From Streptomyces sp. NRRL F-5630 (lineage in GTDB: Bacteria > Actinomycetota > Actinomycetes > Streptomycetales > Streptomycetaceae): a stretch of DNA of 31,538 bases. The stretch lies in NCBI RefSeq assembly GCF_000719475.1, contig NZ_JOGO01000099.1:1-31538 (forward strand), in the 5' to 3' direction. The notes under the pieces were generated by a model, which was given only the letters and a program-made list of their open reading frames with translations, searched no databases and was not told where the DNA came from. This document shows positions 14,823 to 22,641 of this stretch, piece after piece; position 1 is the stretch's first letter, and every line of letters begins with the position of its first letter. The position numbers and the translations under genes were made by a program.

Positions 14823-15630
14823 GCAGTAGCGCCACCGTTGCCGACGCTGACAGTGCTTCAGCCATGAGGTGATGATAGGACGCCCGAATGCTCAACAGCC
14901 TTGACGGTTCCCGCTCGACATGACCTTGGGCCTGTGATTCCGCGTATCCCACATGGCTGCCGTCCGCCATGGTCAGGAGATTGACCGGCAGGTTGAAGGG
15001 GCGGGCCTCGCCCATCGTGTGCGGAGCCACTTGGAGCACCGCGTTCCGGCGGGCGGCGAAGGCCACCAGGGCGTCGAACTGCTCGTGCATCACGTCATCG
15101 CCCCCCACCCAGTGGCGCAGGCAGCTCTCATCCATGATCACCAGCAGCATGGGGGGCCGCTGCCGCTCCAGCGACGCCTGGCGCTTGGCCAGGTAAGCGA
15201 GCCTGTGGTCCGCCTGGGCCTCGGTGATGAGCCCCCGCCGCACGTCCGCCTCGGCCAGTGCGCGCGCGTAGGCGGGGGTTTGCAGCAGTCCAGGCATGAG
15301 GCCGATCTCGAAAAGCCGTATCTCGACCGCCCGTTCCTCCTCTTTGGCGTAGGCGGCGAAGCCCTCCAGCAGCGCCCCGTTGCGGAGGCTGTAGAAATTC
15401 CGCTCGAAGGTGTCCTCGCTCAATTCGAAGATCCGGTCCAGATCCCTCGAAAGGCGGAGAGTCGGAGGTTTGCGGCCAGTTTCGACGGCCGAAATATGCG
15501 TCGCTGAATATGCGCTCCGGTCTGCCAGATCCTCTTGTGTCCACCCGCGCGCCTTGCGGAGCTGGCGCAGCTTGACCCCGAGTGCCTCACGGGGCCCGCG
15601 CTCGGCGTCCAAGAGAGCTTCGTTCACCAT
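14815..15630 (-). CDS. XRE-family regulator with DUF5753 domain, 3' end disrupted
   Basis: This is a DNA-binding regulator of the large Streptomyces XRE/DUF5753 group, usually paired with a DUF397 protein and involved in development or antibiotic control. The helix-turn-helix lies at about residues 16-70 (LRQLRKARGWTQEDLADRS, then HISAVETGRKPP). DUF5753 spans about 95-272 and includes EIGLMPGLLQTPAYARAL, the ERQRPPMLLVIMDESCLR segment and LLTMADGSHVGYAESQAQGH. It reads normally to VALLRGM at 14815. There the frame enters DUF397 sequence without meeting a stop, and stays open as antisense of the MFS gene to 12199. The coordinates given end at the last family-like residue. The ATG at 15630 (followed by GTG at 15627) has an AAGGAAGGGGG ribosome site. 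A small deletion fusing the two genes is the simplest reading; a sequencing error is the alternative. Confidence 0.7.
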
Positions 15631-15720
15631 TCCCCCTTCCTTTTGGGCAAGTTGAAGGAGTCCCGACTGTACGTCAGCTTGGTGCTCCGGGTGACGGATT
15701 CGCTACAGAGGGAGATCAGG

Positions 15721-15906
15721 ATGGCGAACGAACCCCAGCCGGAGGCGGCGCCCACCTCGTCGGCCGACACCGCGTCCTGCGCGACCTGTCACGCGTGGCG
15801 GACCGAGGAGCGGCGCGCGGAGACGGCCCAGGACCACTCGCGGGCGACTGACTGCCGGGTCATGCTTCAGCGGCACCGCGCCGACGCGCACGGCGGCTCC
15901 GAGTGA
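15721..15906 (+). CDS. small Cys/His-containing hypothetical protein
   Basis: This 61-residue polar protein has no membrane segment. After an N-terminal Pro/Ala-rich part it has SCATCHAWRTEERRAET, then HSRATDCRVMLQRHRADAH. CxxCH, a later Cys and several His could bind a metal, but no known domain is recognised. The ATG at 15721 has GGGAG at 15710-15714 six bases upstream. The gene is divergent from the XRE regulator, with 90 bases between the starts, and its stop overlaps the next start (GTGA, 15903-15906). Small genes of this kind commonly neighbour XRE/DUF397 loci in Streptomyces, as I recall, so a role with that regulator is plausible but unproven. Confidence 0.7.
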   Translation: MANEPQPEAAPTSSADTASCATCHAWRTEERRAETAQDHSRATDCRVMLQRHRADAHGGSE

Positions 15907-16172
15907 CGGGGCCTCAGCCGCCCGGCGAGGGAGCCGGACGGCTCGGCGTGGGGCGGTACGCCCGGGACCGCGCGACCGGCCTCGTCGGGCGCGTGATGGG
16001 CCACGTGGGGCCGTACACGCAGTTGCGCCCGGTCAGGGGCGGGCGCGAATGGGACGCGGACCCGGCGGATCTGGAAGAACTCGGCGGCGCGGAGGAGCTG
16101 AGCGCCAAGGTCGCGGAGCGGAACCGCGATTCGGCGACGGGGCTCGCGATGAAGTACCCGCACCCCTTGTGA
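15903..16172 (+). CDS. small hypothetical protein, Streptomyces-type
   Basis: This 89-residue protein starts at GTG 15903, overlapping the previous stop by four bases, so it is translationally coupled. After a Pro/Gly-rich start it reads VGRYARDRATGLVGRVMGH, then VGPYTQLRPVRGGREWDADP and a helical tail with LSAKVAERNRDSATG. The beta-rich middle with GREWD resembles a small family of Streptomyces proteins found beside XRE/DUF397 genes that I recognise only by pattern. No enzyme motif is visible. The strong coding bias and the coupled start argue that it is a real gene. Confidence 0.7.
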   Translation: MTGPQPPGEGAGRLGVGRYARDRATGLVGRVMGHVGPYTQLRPVRGGREWDADPADLEELGGAEELSAKVAERNRDSATGLAMKYPHPL

Positions 16173-16237
16173 GACGGCAGGGGCGTCATCCGCGCTCGCG
16201 GTCTTCCTCCTCCGCCCGGCCCCGCCTCCGCTCGCCC

Positions 16238-17182
16238 TCAGCCGGTCGCCGCCGCGAGGATGCGGGCCGCGCCTTGGGCGAGGAGGCGGTCCGCCACCGT
16301 CCGGGCCAGCTGTGCCGGTTCGGCCGCCGGGCCCTCCGCCGTGGCGGCGATCTGACGGCTTCCGTCGGGGCTGGTCACGGCGGCGTGGAGGCGGAGGCGG
16401 GTGGGCGACGGGCGGCTCGTCCACGTGCCGAGCGGGACCGAGCAGCCGCCGTGGAGTTCCGCGAGCAGCACGCGTTCGGCGCGGACCTCCGCGTCGGTCG
16501 CCGCGTCCCCGCTCGCGGCGAGGAGACGGGCCGCCTTGCTGTCCTCGCGTACCTGGATCGCGAGCGCTCCCTGCCCGGGCGCGGGCGGATACGCCTCCGG
16601 GTCCAGGTACTCGGTGATCTCGTCCGCGAGGCCGAGCCGGTGCAGTCCCGCCGCCGCGAGGACGACCGCGTCGAGAGTACGGATACGGGCCAGGCGGGCC
16701 GGGACGTTGCCCCTCACCGGGACCATCTCCAGGTCCGGACGCAGAGCGAGGAGCTGCGCGACCCGCCGCGCCGACCCCGTACCGACCCTGGCGCCCGTGG
16801 GCAGGCCCGCGAGCGTGGCCCCGCACAGCGCGTCCCGTACGTCCTCGCGCGGCCCCGGTGTCCGCAGCAGCACCGTGCCGGGGGAGGGGCTGGTCGGAAG
16901 GTCCTTGAGGCAGTGCACGACGACATCGACCTCGCCCCGCACCAGCGCCGCCTCCTGCCGCGAGGAGAAGGCCGACGCGCCCGCGCGCCGCGTCACCCCG
17001 GCGACCGTGGGCGTGCTCCGGTCCGCGTCCCCCGCCTCGGTGATCACCCGCCGCACGAACCGGACGCCCGGCACCTCGCGCTCCCAGCGCTCCACCATCT
17101 CCCGCACCTGCGCCCGCGCCAGCGCGCTCCCCCGCGAGCCGACCGCCACCACGCTCTCCACCACGCCGCTCGACTCCCTCAC
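16238..17182 (-). CDS. hemC: hydroxymethylbilane synthase (porphobilinogen deaminase)
   Basis: This enzyme joins four porphobilinogens into hydroxymethylbilane in tetrapyrrole synthesis. The 314-residue protein keeps the key residues: VGSRGSALARAQ near the start, HCLKDLP with catalytic Asp94, REDVRDAL, GTGSARR with Arg139/140 for the cofactor carboxylates, and VRGNVPARL. LHGGCSVPLG carries Cys247, which holds the dipyrromethane cofactor. It is divergent from the usual form: the GG(K/T)G(L/V)F loop reads RAGASAFSS. It stands alone, not next to hemA or hemD, so a second canonical copy elsewhere is likely. The GTG at 17182 is used, but the GTG at 17164 has a better-placed ribosome site (GAGGGAG, 9 bases away). 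A TAGACT -10 box lies at 17204-17209 on the minus strand. The gene is divergent from the helicase gene. Confidence 0.85.
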   Translation of the reverse strand: MRESSGVVESVVAVGSRGSALARAQVREMVERWEREVPGVRFVRRVITEAGDADRSTPTVAGVTRRAGASAFSSRQEAALVRGEVDVVVHCLKDLPTSPSPGTVLLRTPGPREDVRDALCGATLAGLPTGARVGTGSARRVAQLLALRPDLEMVPVRGNVPARLARIRTLDAVVLAAAGLHRLGLADEITEYLDPEAYPPAPGQGALAIQVREDSKAARLLAASGDAATDAEVRAERVLLAELHGGCSVPLGTWTSRPSPTRLRLHAAVTSPDGSRQIAATAEGPAAEPAQLARTVADRLLAQGAARILAAATG

Positions 17183-17490
17183 CGCTCCACCTCGGGCCGT
17201 CCGAGTCTAGGTACGCGCGCCATCCCCCCATACCAACGCCCTGTCGCCAACCGAGCCTGCTGCACCCTGCCGGGCGAGTGCGCCCCTTCCCGGCAGATCG
17301 GGCGCGGCCCCGGGGCGACCGCCCCGTCTCCGGGGCTTCGCTCGTGACCTCCTGCCCACGCCCTGTGCCGTCCTCGGTGTGACGCCCGTCGCACCCGTGC
17401 CCTCCCTTCGTGCCGGGCGCCCTTCGCGTTCCGGGGGCGGGGATAGGGTGGCTGCTCGTCCACGCAGCCGAGCCTGATTCAGCGGAGAAC
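17183..17490. other. divergent promoter region, hemC and helicase
   Basis: No gene is seen. For hemC, TAGACT on the minus strand at 17204-17209 is a good -10 box. For the helicase, TAGGGT at 17444-17449 on the plus strand is a good -10 box, with no strong -35 box. The middle holds GC-rich sequence without a clear operator. Confidence 0.4.
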
Positions 17491-19281
17491 GTGACTACCA
17501 CCCCCACCTCCTCCTCCCACCTCTCTCCCGCCTTCCCCGGCCGGGCCCCCTGGGGTACGGCGGGGAAGCTGCGCGCCTGGCAGCAGGCCGCGATGGAGCG
17601 GTACGTCCAGGAACAACCGCGCGACTTCCTCGCGGTCGCCACCCCCGGCGCCGGGAAGACGACCTTCGCGCTCACGCTCGCCTCCTGGCTGCTGCACCAC
17701 CACGTCGTGCAGCAGGTCACCGTGGTGGCCCCGACCGAGCACCTCAAGAAGCAGTGGGCCGAGGCCGCCGCACGCATAGGGATCAAGCTCGACCCGGACT
17801 ACAGCGCGGGCCCCGTCTCCAAGGAGTACGTGGGCGTCGCCGTCACCTACGCCGGCGTCGGCGTGCGCCCGATGCTGCACCGCAACCGTGTCGAGCAGCG
17901 CAAGACGCTCGTGATCCTCGACGAGATCCACCACGCGGGCGACTCCAAGTCCTGGGGCGAGGCGTGCCTCGAAGCCTTCGAACCCGCGACCCGCCGCCTC
18001 GCCCTCACCGGCACCCCCTTCCGCTCCGACACCAACCCCATCCCCTTCGTCACCTACGCGGAGGGCGACGACGGCATCCGCCGCTCCGCCGCCGACTACA
18101 CCTACGGCTACGGCAACGCCCTCGCCGACGGCGTCGTGCGCCCGGTCATCTTCCTCTCCTACAGCGGCAACATGCGCTGGCGCACGAAGGCGGGCGACGA
18201 GATCGCCGCGCGGCTCGGCGAGCCCATGACCAAGGACGCGATCTCGCAGGCCTGGCGCACCGCGCTCGACCCACGCGGCGAGTGGATGCCGAACGTGCTG
18301 CGCGCCGCCGACCAGCGCCTCACCGAGGTCCGCAAGGGCATCCCGGACGCCGGCGGCCTCGTCATCGCCTCCGACCAGGAACAGGCCCGCGCCTACGCCA
18401 AGCTCATCCGCGAGATCACCGGCACCAAGGCGACCCTCGTCCTCTCCGACGACTCCGGCGCCTCCGAGAACATCGACACCTTCTCGCACAACGAGGACCG
18501 CTGGATGGTCGCGGTCCGCATGGTCTCCGAAGGCGTCGACGTGCCGCGCCTCGCCGTCGGCGTCTACGCCACCACCATCTCCACGCCCCTCTTCTTCGCC
18601 CAGGCCGTCGGCCGCTTCGTGCGCTCCCGCAGGCGCGGCGAGACCGCCTCCGTCTTCCTCCCCACCGTCCCCGACCTGCTCGGCCACGCCAACGCCCTTG
18701 AGCTGGAACGGGACCACGTCCTCGACAAGCCGAAGAAGAACGGCGAGGAGGACCCGTACGCCGAATCCGAGAAGGAGATGGAGGAGGCGAACAAGGAGCA
18801 GGACGAGGACACCGGCGAGCAGGAGCAGTTCTCCTTCGAAGCGCTGGAGTCCGAGGCCGTCTTCGACCGCGTCCTCTTCGACGGCGGTGAGTTCGGGATG
18901 CAGGCCCACCCCGGGAGCGAGGAGGAGCAGGACTACCTCGGCATCCCGGGCCTCCTCGAACCCGACCAGGTGCAGATGCTGCTCCAGAAGCGGCAGGCCA
19001 AGCAGATCGCGACGAGCCGCAAGAAGCCGGCCGAGGACGCCGACCTTCTCGAACTCCCCGCCGAGCGGCGGCCCGTCGTCTCGCACAAGGAACTCCTCGA
19101 ACTGCGCAAGCAGCTCAACACCCTCGTCAGCGCCTACACCCACCAGAGCGGCAAACCGCACGGCGTGATCCACACCGAACTGCGCCGCGTCTGCGGCGGA
19201 CCGCCGAGCGCGGAGGCCACGGCCGGGCAGATCCGGCAGCGCATCGACAAGGTGCGGGAGTGGGCCACCCGGATGAAGTGA
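17491..19281 (+). CDS. DEAD/DEAH-box (superfamily 2) helicase
   Basis: This is a 596-residue ATP-dependent nucleic-acid helicase or translocase of superfamily 2, with ResIII-type N-terminal and helicase C-terminal domains. Walker A is TPGAGKTTFA (51-60), VVAPTEHLKKQW is motif Ia, and Walker B is VILDEIHHAG (DEIH at 144-147). ALTGTPFRSD is the motif III region. VSEGVDVPRLAVGVY and FAQAVGRFVRSRRRGE are motifs V and VI. An acidic linker (EKEMEEANKEQDEDTGEQEQ, about 430-450) and a conserved C-terminal part with LLELRKQLNTLV follow. The GTG at 17491 is chosen because homologues begin MTTT...HLSPAFPGRAPWG as I recall. The nearest ribosome site, GGAG at 17484-17487, is close. No nuclease or methylase partner lies nearby, so a restriction or defence role is unlikely. 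It seems to be a conserved actinobacterial gene of unassigned role, perhaps in DNA repair. Confidence 0.9.
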   Translation: MTTTPTSSSHLSPAFPGRAPWGTAGKLRAWQQAAMERYVQEQPRDFLAVATPGAGKTTFALTLASWLLHHHVVQQVTVVAPTEHLKKQWAEAAARIGIKLDPDYSAGPVSKEYVGVAVTYAGVGVRPMLHRNRVEQRKTLVILDEIHHAGDSKSWGEACLEAFEPATRRLALTGTPFRSDTNPIPFVTYAEGDDGIRRSAADYTYGYGNALADGVVRPVIFLSYSGNMRWRTKAGDEIAARLGEPMTKDAISQAWRTALDPRGEWMPNVLRAADQRLTEVRKGIPDAGGLVIASDQEQARAYAKLIREITGTKATLVLSDDSGASENIDTFSHNEDRWMVAVRMVSEGVDVPRLAVGVYATTISTPLFFAQAVGRFVRSRRRGETASVFLPTVPDLLGHANALELERDHVLDKPKKNGEEDPYAESEKEMEEANKEQDEDTGEQEQFSFEALESEAVFDRVLFDGGEFGMQAHPGSEEEQDYLGIPGLLEPDQVQMLLQKRQAKQIATSRKKPAEDADLLELPAERRPVVSHKELLELRKQLNTLVSAYTHQSGKPHGVIHTELRRVCGGPPSAEATAGQIRQRIDKVREWATRMK

Positions 19282-19296
19282 GGGAGCGGCCGCGGG

Positions 19297-19353
19297 GGAG
19301 CGGCGGCGGAGCGGTCGGGGCGGGCAGTTCCCGCCCGCGGCGCGCGCCGCTCC
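19297..19353. terminator. nested hairpins after helicase gene
   Basis: The inner stem GGGCGGG (19318-19324) pairs with CCCGCCC (19330-19336) over a 5-base loop. The outer arms GGAGCGGC (19297-19304) and GCCGCTCC (19346-19353) can close around it. It starts 16 bases past the stop. Confidence 0.45.
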
Positions 19354-19636
19354 GCCTGCCAGTGTGTGCTTTCCGTGGACATGCTGGGTTCTTCACGGGG
19401 TGATGCGGACGGTCCGGCTCCGCTATCGCCCGGATACTGGACAACGCCTTCCGCTGAGCGGGGACCGCTCGCTACTGTCCGGGGCAACGCACACGCCCCG
19501 TGGCAGGGTCGCCCCGGAGCGCAGCCGGTGCGACTCGCAGGCGGACCGGGTACGAGGAGCCGTGCGCCGGACGGGACCGGCGGCCCCGCGCCCGTACGGT
19601 CGGGGCCCGCCGCACCTCATCGAAGGAGTGGGCGTC
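19354..19636 (+). other. upstream region of the iclR-type gene
   Basis: No gene with convincing codon use is seen in this stretch. It presumably holds the promoter of the IclR-type regulator. I could not pick a clear -10/-35 pair or palindromic operator. An AAGGAG ribosome site is at 19623-19628. Confidence 0.35.
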
Positions 19637-20281
19637 GTGACCGCGGAGACCTCTCAGACGCTCGACCGTGGACTCAAGGTCCTCAAACTGCTCGCCGAGA
19701 CCGACCACGGTCTCACCGTCACCGAACTCTCGGCCCGGCTCGGGGTGAACCGCACCGTCGTCTACCGCCTCCTGGCCACGCTGGAACTGCACGCGCTGAT
19801 ACGGCGCGACCTCGGCGGCCGGGCGCGCATCGGGCTCGGTGTGCTCGGTCTGGGCAGACAGGTGCATCCGCTCGTGCGGGAGGCCGCGCTGCCCGCGCTG
19901 CGCTCCCTCGCCGAGGACATCGGTGCGACCGCGCACCTCACCCTCGTCGACGGCAGCGACGCGCTCGCCGTCGCCGTCGTCGAGCCCACCTGGACCGACT
20001 TCCACGTCGCCTACCGCACCGGCTTCCGTCACGCCCTCGACCAGGGCGCCGCCGGCCGGGCCATCCTCGCCTCCCGCACCTCCGCCGGACGTACCGTCCC
20101 CACCTGCACCCTCACCCGCGACGAACTCGACGCGGGCGCCTGCGGAGCCGCCGCGCCCCTGCTCGGCGTCACCGGCCTCGAAGGCAGCGTGGGCGTCGTG
20201 ATGCTCCCCGACTCTGTCCCCGAACGTGTAGCCCAACGCGTCGTCGACGCCGCCCGCGAGGTAGCGGACGCCTTGCACTGA
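19637..20281 (+). CDS. IclR-family transcriptional regulator
   Basis: This is a 214-residue DNA-binding regulator. The N-terminal winged helix-turn-helix covers about residues 6-65 (SQTLDRGLKVLKLLAETDHG, LTVTELSARLGVNRTVVYRL). The C-terminal effector domain includes LVREAALPALRSLAEDIGAT, HLTLVDGSDALAVAVVEP, LDQGAAGRAIL and the GSVGVVMLPDSVPE end. The effector domain is a little shorter than the usual 240-260 residue family length. The GTG at 19637 follows AAGGAG (19623-19628) by 8 bases, and homologues begin VTAETSQTLDRG as I recall. It has no divergent partner, so its target cannot be read from context. The next gene downstream, an S16 protease, is 453 bases away. Confidence 0.9.
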   Translation: MTAETSQTLDRGLKVLKLLAETDHGLTVTELSARLGVNRTVVYRLLATLELHALIRRDLGGRARIGLGVLGLGRQVHPLVREAALPALRSLAEDIGATAHLTLVDGSDALAVAVVEPTWTDFHVAYRTGFRHALDQGAAGRAILASRTSAGRTVPTCTLTRDELDAGACGAAAPLLGVTGLEGSVGVVMLPDSVPERVAQRVVDAAREVADALH

Positions 20282-20734
20282 GCGGGACTTGGGTGGAACG
20301 GGGGGGGAACGGGGGCGCGGGCGGAACGGGCGGCTCGCGCCGAGTGGGCTCCTTGCGCGGAATGGTGGGCCCGGGCGGGGCGGCGGGTGTTGTCTGTGCT
20401 GGGCTGTGGCTCGGGTTGGGCGGGGGCGGCTGCGGGGGAGGGAAAGGCCGAACAACTGGCGTGCTGGTGGCGCAGTTGACGTCCGCCCTTCCCCACCGGA
20501 GAGCCGCGACCCGCGCTCCGCGTCTCGCGTCCCGGGCTCCGCGCCCCTCGTCCCGGCGACCCGCGCTCCGCACCCCGCCCCGGCGACCCGTGCCCCGCCA
20601 CCCGCGTTCGGCCACGTCCTCACCGAGCCCAGTGCCCTCGCACCCGGTTCCCGATCCGCCGTCCCGTCCGGGACCCCGCGCCGTGGCGCGGGTGGGGACG
20701 CCGGGGGCCGGGTGGCTCGCGTTAGATTGTGGGC
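20282..20734. other. 453-base gap with degenerate repeats and protease promoter
   Basis: No gene is seen. GCGACCCGCGCTCCGC occurs at 20506-20521 and again at 20556-20571, with a weaker third copy near 20583, in a run of CCGCGCTCCG-like units. Near the right end, TAGATT (20723-20728) is a strong -10 box ending 7 bases before the GTG at 20735. Confidence 0.45.
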
Positions 20735-21520
20735 GTGTCCTTCCGTCTCAGGCGCTCCCGCGTCCTTCTCCTGTGCGTCCTGCCGGTGCTCGCGCTGGTC
20801 CTCGTCGCCGTGCTCGCGCCGCTGCCGTTCACCGTCGCCCAGCCCGGGACCACGGCGAACGTGCTCGGTTCGGACAAGGGGCAGAAGGTCATCACGATCA
20901 GCGGCGCCCCCGAACGCCGTACCAGCGGACAACTCAGGATGACGACCATCCTCGCCACCGCGCCCGACGCGACCGTCAAGCTCGGTGACGTCGTCGACGG
21001 CTATTTCCGCACCGACCGCGCCGTCATGCCGCGTGGTTCGGTCTACCCCGGCGGCGACGTCAAGGAGATCGAGAAGCGCAACCTCGCCGACATGCGCTCC
21101 TCCCAGGACCACGCCACCAACGCGGCCCTCTCCTACCTGGGCCGCACCGACGAGAACGTCAAGGTCACGCTGCGCCTCGCCGACGTCGGCGGCCCGAGCG
21201 CCGGGCTCCTCTTCTCGCTCGGCATCGTCGACAAGCTCGACGGCGACGGCAAGGGCGGCGACCTCACCGGTGGCCGCACCGTCGCGGGTACGGGCACCAT
21301 CACCGACAGCGGCGAGGTGGGCGCCGTCGGCGGTGTCGCGCTCAAGACGAAGGCCGCCCGCCGCGACGGCGCGACCGTCTTCCTCGTGCCGAGAGACGAG
21401 TGCTCCGACGCCCGCTCCGAACTCCCCAAGGGTCTCCGCCTCATCCCCGTCGCCACACTCAAGGGCGCGGTCTCCGCGCTCCGGGCGCTCGACGACGGCG
21501 GCAAGGTACCGACCTGCTGA
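20735..21520 (+). CDS. membrane-anchored Lon-like (S16) serine protease
   Basis: This is a 261-residue protein with one N-terminal membrane segment (VLLLCVLPVLALVLVAVLAP, residues 10-29), so its catalytic part should face outside. The S16 proteolytic domain lies at about 115-250. DVGGPSAGLLFSLGIVDKL carries the nucleophile Ser155, and VGAVGGVALKTKAARRDGA carries Lys204, giving the Ser-Lys dyad of Lon and YlbL proteases. YlbL-type proteins are about 340 residues with a PDZ domain. This one is shorter, and no PDZ domain is evident between the anchor and the protease. The GTG at 20735 is preferred over GTG 20729 because TAGATT (20723-20728) places the transcript start at 20735, giving a leaderless message. 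The substrate is unknown. Confidence 0.85.
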   Translation: MSFRLRRSRVLLLCVLPVLALVLVAVLAPLPFTVAQPGTTANVLGSDKGQKVITISGAPERRTSGQLRMTTILATAPDATVKLGDVVDGYFRTDRAVMPRGSVYPGGDVKEIEKRNLADMRSSQDHATNAALSYLGRTDENVKVTLRLADVGGPSAGLLFSLGIVDKLDGDGKGGDLTGGRTVAGTGTITDSGEVGAVGGVALKTKAARRDGATVFLVPRDECSDARSELPKGLRLIPVATLKGAVSALRALDDGGKVPTC

Positions 21521-21600
21521 TCGCATCGCGCCGCGCAGCACCCCGCCGCACCGCGCAGCACCCCGTCGCGCGGTCCCCGTCTGCCTGAGCCCTGCCCTCC

Positions 21601-21882
21601 TCACGTGCGCACCACCGTCCGCCCCGACACCGCGAGCCGCAGCCCCAGGCCGACGAGCGACCAGCCGAAGCGCGCCCGCAGACCCCGTATCTCTCCCGCG
21701 CCCAGCACTCGTTCCGCTCGGCGCAGCCGCTCCGCGCGACGCGCGCTCTCCCTGGCCAGCGTGTCGGCGGCGGCCTCGGCCCGCAGGTCCCTGGCCCGGT
21801 AGGCGTGCACCAACTGGTGGTCGGTCTCCAGGATGCCGAAGGCCCCCATGAGCACGTGCTTCCCGTGGATGTCGTAGGACAT
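21601..21882 (-). CDS. hypothetical protein
   Basis: This is a 93-residue protein I do not recognise. It begins MSYDIHGKHVLMGAFGILET and then has a charged helical stretch (LRAEAAADTLARESARRAER) and a weakly hydrophobic end (FGWSLVGLGLRLAVSG) that is too short for a clear membrane span. The ATG at 21882 is preferred because GAGAGG lies upstream. The in-frame GTG at 21912 has no ribosome site. A TACATT box on the minus strand is at 21928-21933. It lies 141 bases downstream of the winged-helix regulator on the same strand, so it could be controlled by it. Confidence 0.6.
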   Translation of the reverse strand: MSYDIHGKHVLMGAFGILETDHQLVHAYRARDLRAEAAADTLARESARRAERLRRAERVLGAGEIRGLRARFGWSLVGLGLRLAVSGRTVVRT

Positions 21883-22023
21883 GACGGTGGTCTGCCTCTC
21901 GGAAATGCGCACATCTGCGACGTGCGAGGGAATGTAAGTTCGAATACAGGGTTGTGCGCGATCCCCTCCACCCGTGCGGACTGCGGGCGCGGTCCGACGC
22001 GGGGCCCGGGGGTCGCCGGTGTC

Positions 22024-22635
22024 TCAGGTGCGGGACTCCCGGTGGACCGGCAGGGCGTGGAGGTGGACCCGCACCTCCGCCCGCCCCTCCTCCGTCCGGT
22101 CCCGGTCGTCGTACTCCTGGAGCAGGGCGAGCAGGCGCTCGCTCAGCTCCGTCAGCTCGTCCGCGCTGAGATGCAGAGTCCTGTCGCTGAAGACCCCCGC
22201 CTCCTCCCAGGGTGTGTCGCGCCACCGGTCGCGGTCGGCGACCCACGAGGTCGTCTCGCGGTAGTGCGTGGAGGCGATCTCGTGGAGGAGCACGGCCGTC
22301 GCGCCGCGGATCTCGGGATCGTCCTGATCGACCCTGCGGGCGTCGAAGTTGATCTCGTCCGCGACCGCCCGCCACCAGCGCTCGCGCCCCTTGCCGTGCT
22401 CCGGGGCGTCCTCGACGAATCCGTACTCCGCGAGCTGGCGCAGGTGGTAGCTCGTCGCCCCGCTCGACTCGCCCAGTTCCTTGCCGAGCTGCGAGGCGGT
22501 GGCCGGGCCCCCGCGTCGCAGCGAGTTGAGCAGTTGGAGCCGCAAGGGGTGGGCAAGCCCGCGCAGCCCTCGGGCGTCGAGCTGCCGCGTCGTCCGGGCG
22601 ACGGCCTCTTCGGCGGGGGTCAGGTCCTCGGTCAT
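22024..22635 (-). CDS. ArsR-like winged-helix transcriptional regulator
   Basis: This is a 203-residue regulator with an ArsR/HTH_20-type winged helix at about 20-95: LDARGLRGLAHPLRLQLLNS, GGPATASQLGKELGESSGAT, SYHLRQLAEYGFVED and the wing HGKGRERWWRAV. No Cys metal site of true ArsR sensors is present. The C-terminal part (about 100-203) is helical and may bind a ligand or dimerise. The ATG at 22635 sits 7 bases after a TACGGT -10 box with a TTGCAA -35 box at 17-base spacing, so the message is probably leaderless. A perfect 17-bp palindrome overlaps the -35 box and spacer, strongly suggesting autorepression. The gene lies downstream of the osmoprotectant transporter on the same strand, 108 bases past its last stop. 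Confidence 0.88.
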   Translation of the reverse strand: MTEDLTPAEEAVARTTRQLDARGLRGLAHPLRLQLLNSLRRGGPATASQLGKELGESSGATSYHLRQLAEYGFVEDAPEHGKGRERWWRAVADEINFDARRVDQDDPEIRGATAVLLHEIASTHYRETTSWVADRDRWRDTPWEEAGVFSDRTLHLSADELTELSERLLALLQEYDDRDRTEEGRAEVRVHLHALPVHRESRT

Positions 22636-22641
22636 GGCACT

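Noticed and set aside
17491..19281. Helicase as part of a restriction or defence system
   Set aside because: Neighbours are hemC and iclR, with no nuclease, methylase or other defence gene. The sequence looks like a conserved chromosomal gene.
21929..21942. LexA-like box (GGAATGTAAGTTCG) upstream of the small gene at 21601-21882
   Set aside because: Only the right half-site GTTCG matches the CGAAC-N4-GTTCG consensus. The left half matches 3 of 5.
19472..22375. 967-codon minus-strand open frame
   Set aside because: It overlaps the IclR and protease genes in antisense, has no recognisable domain, and shows the low-complexity makeup of a shadow frame.
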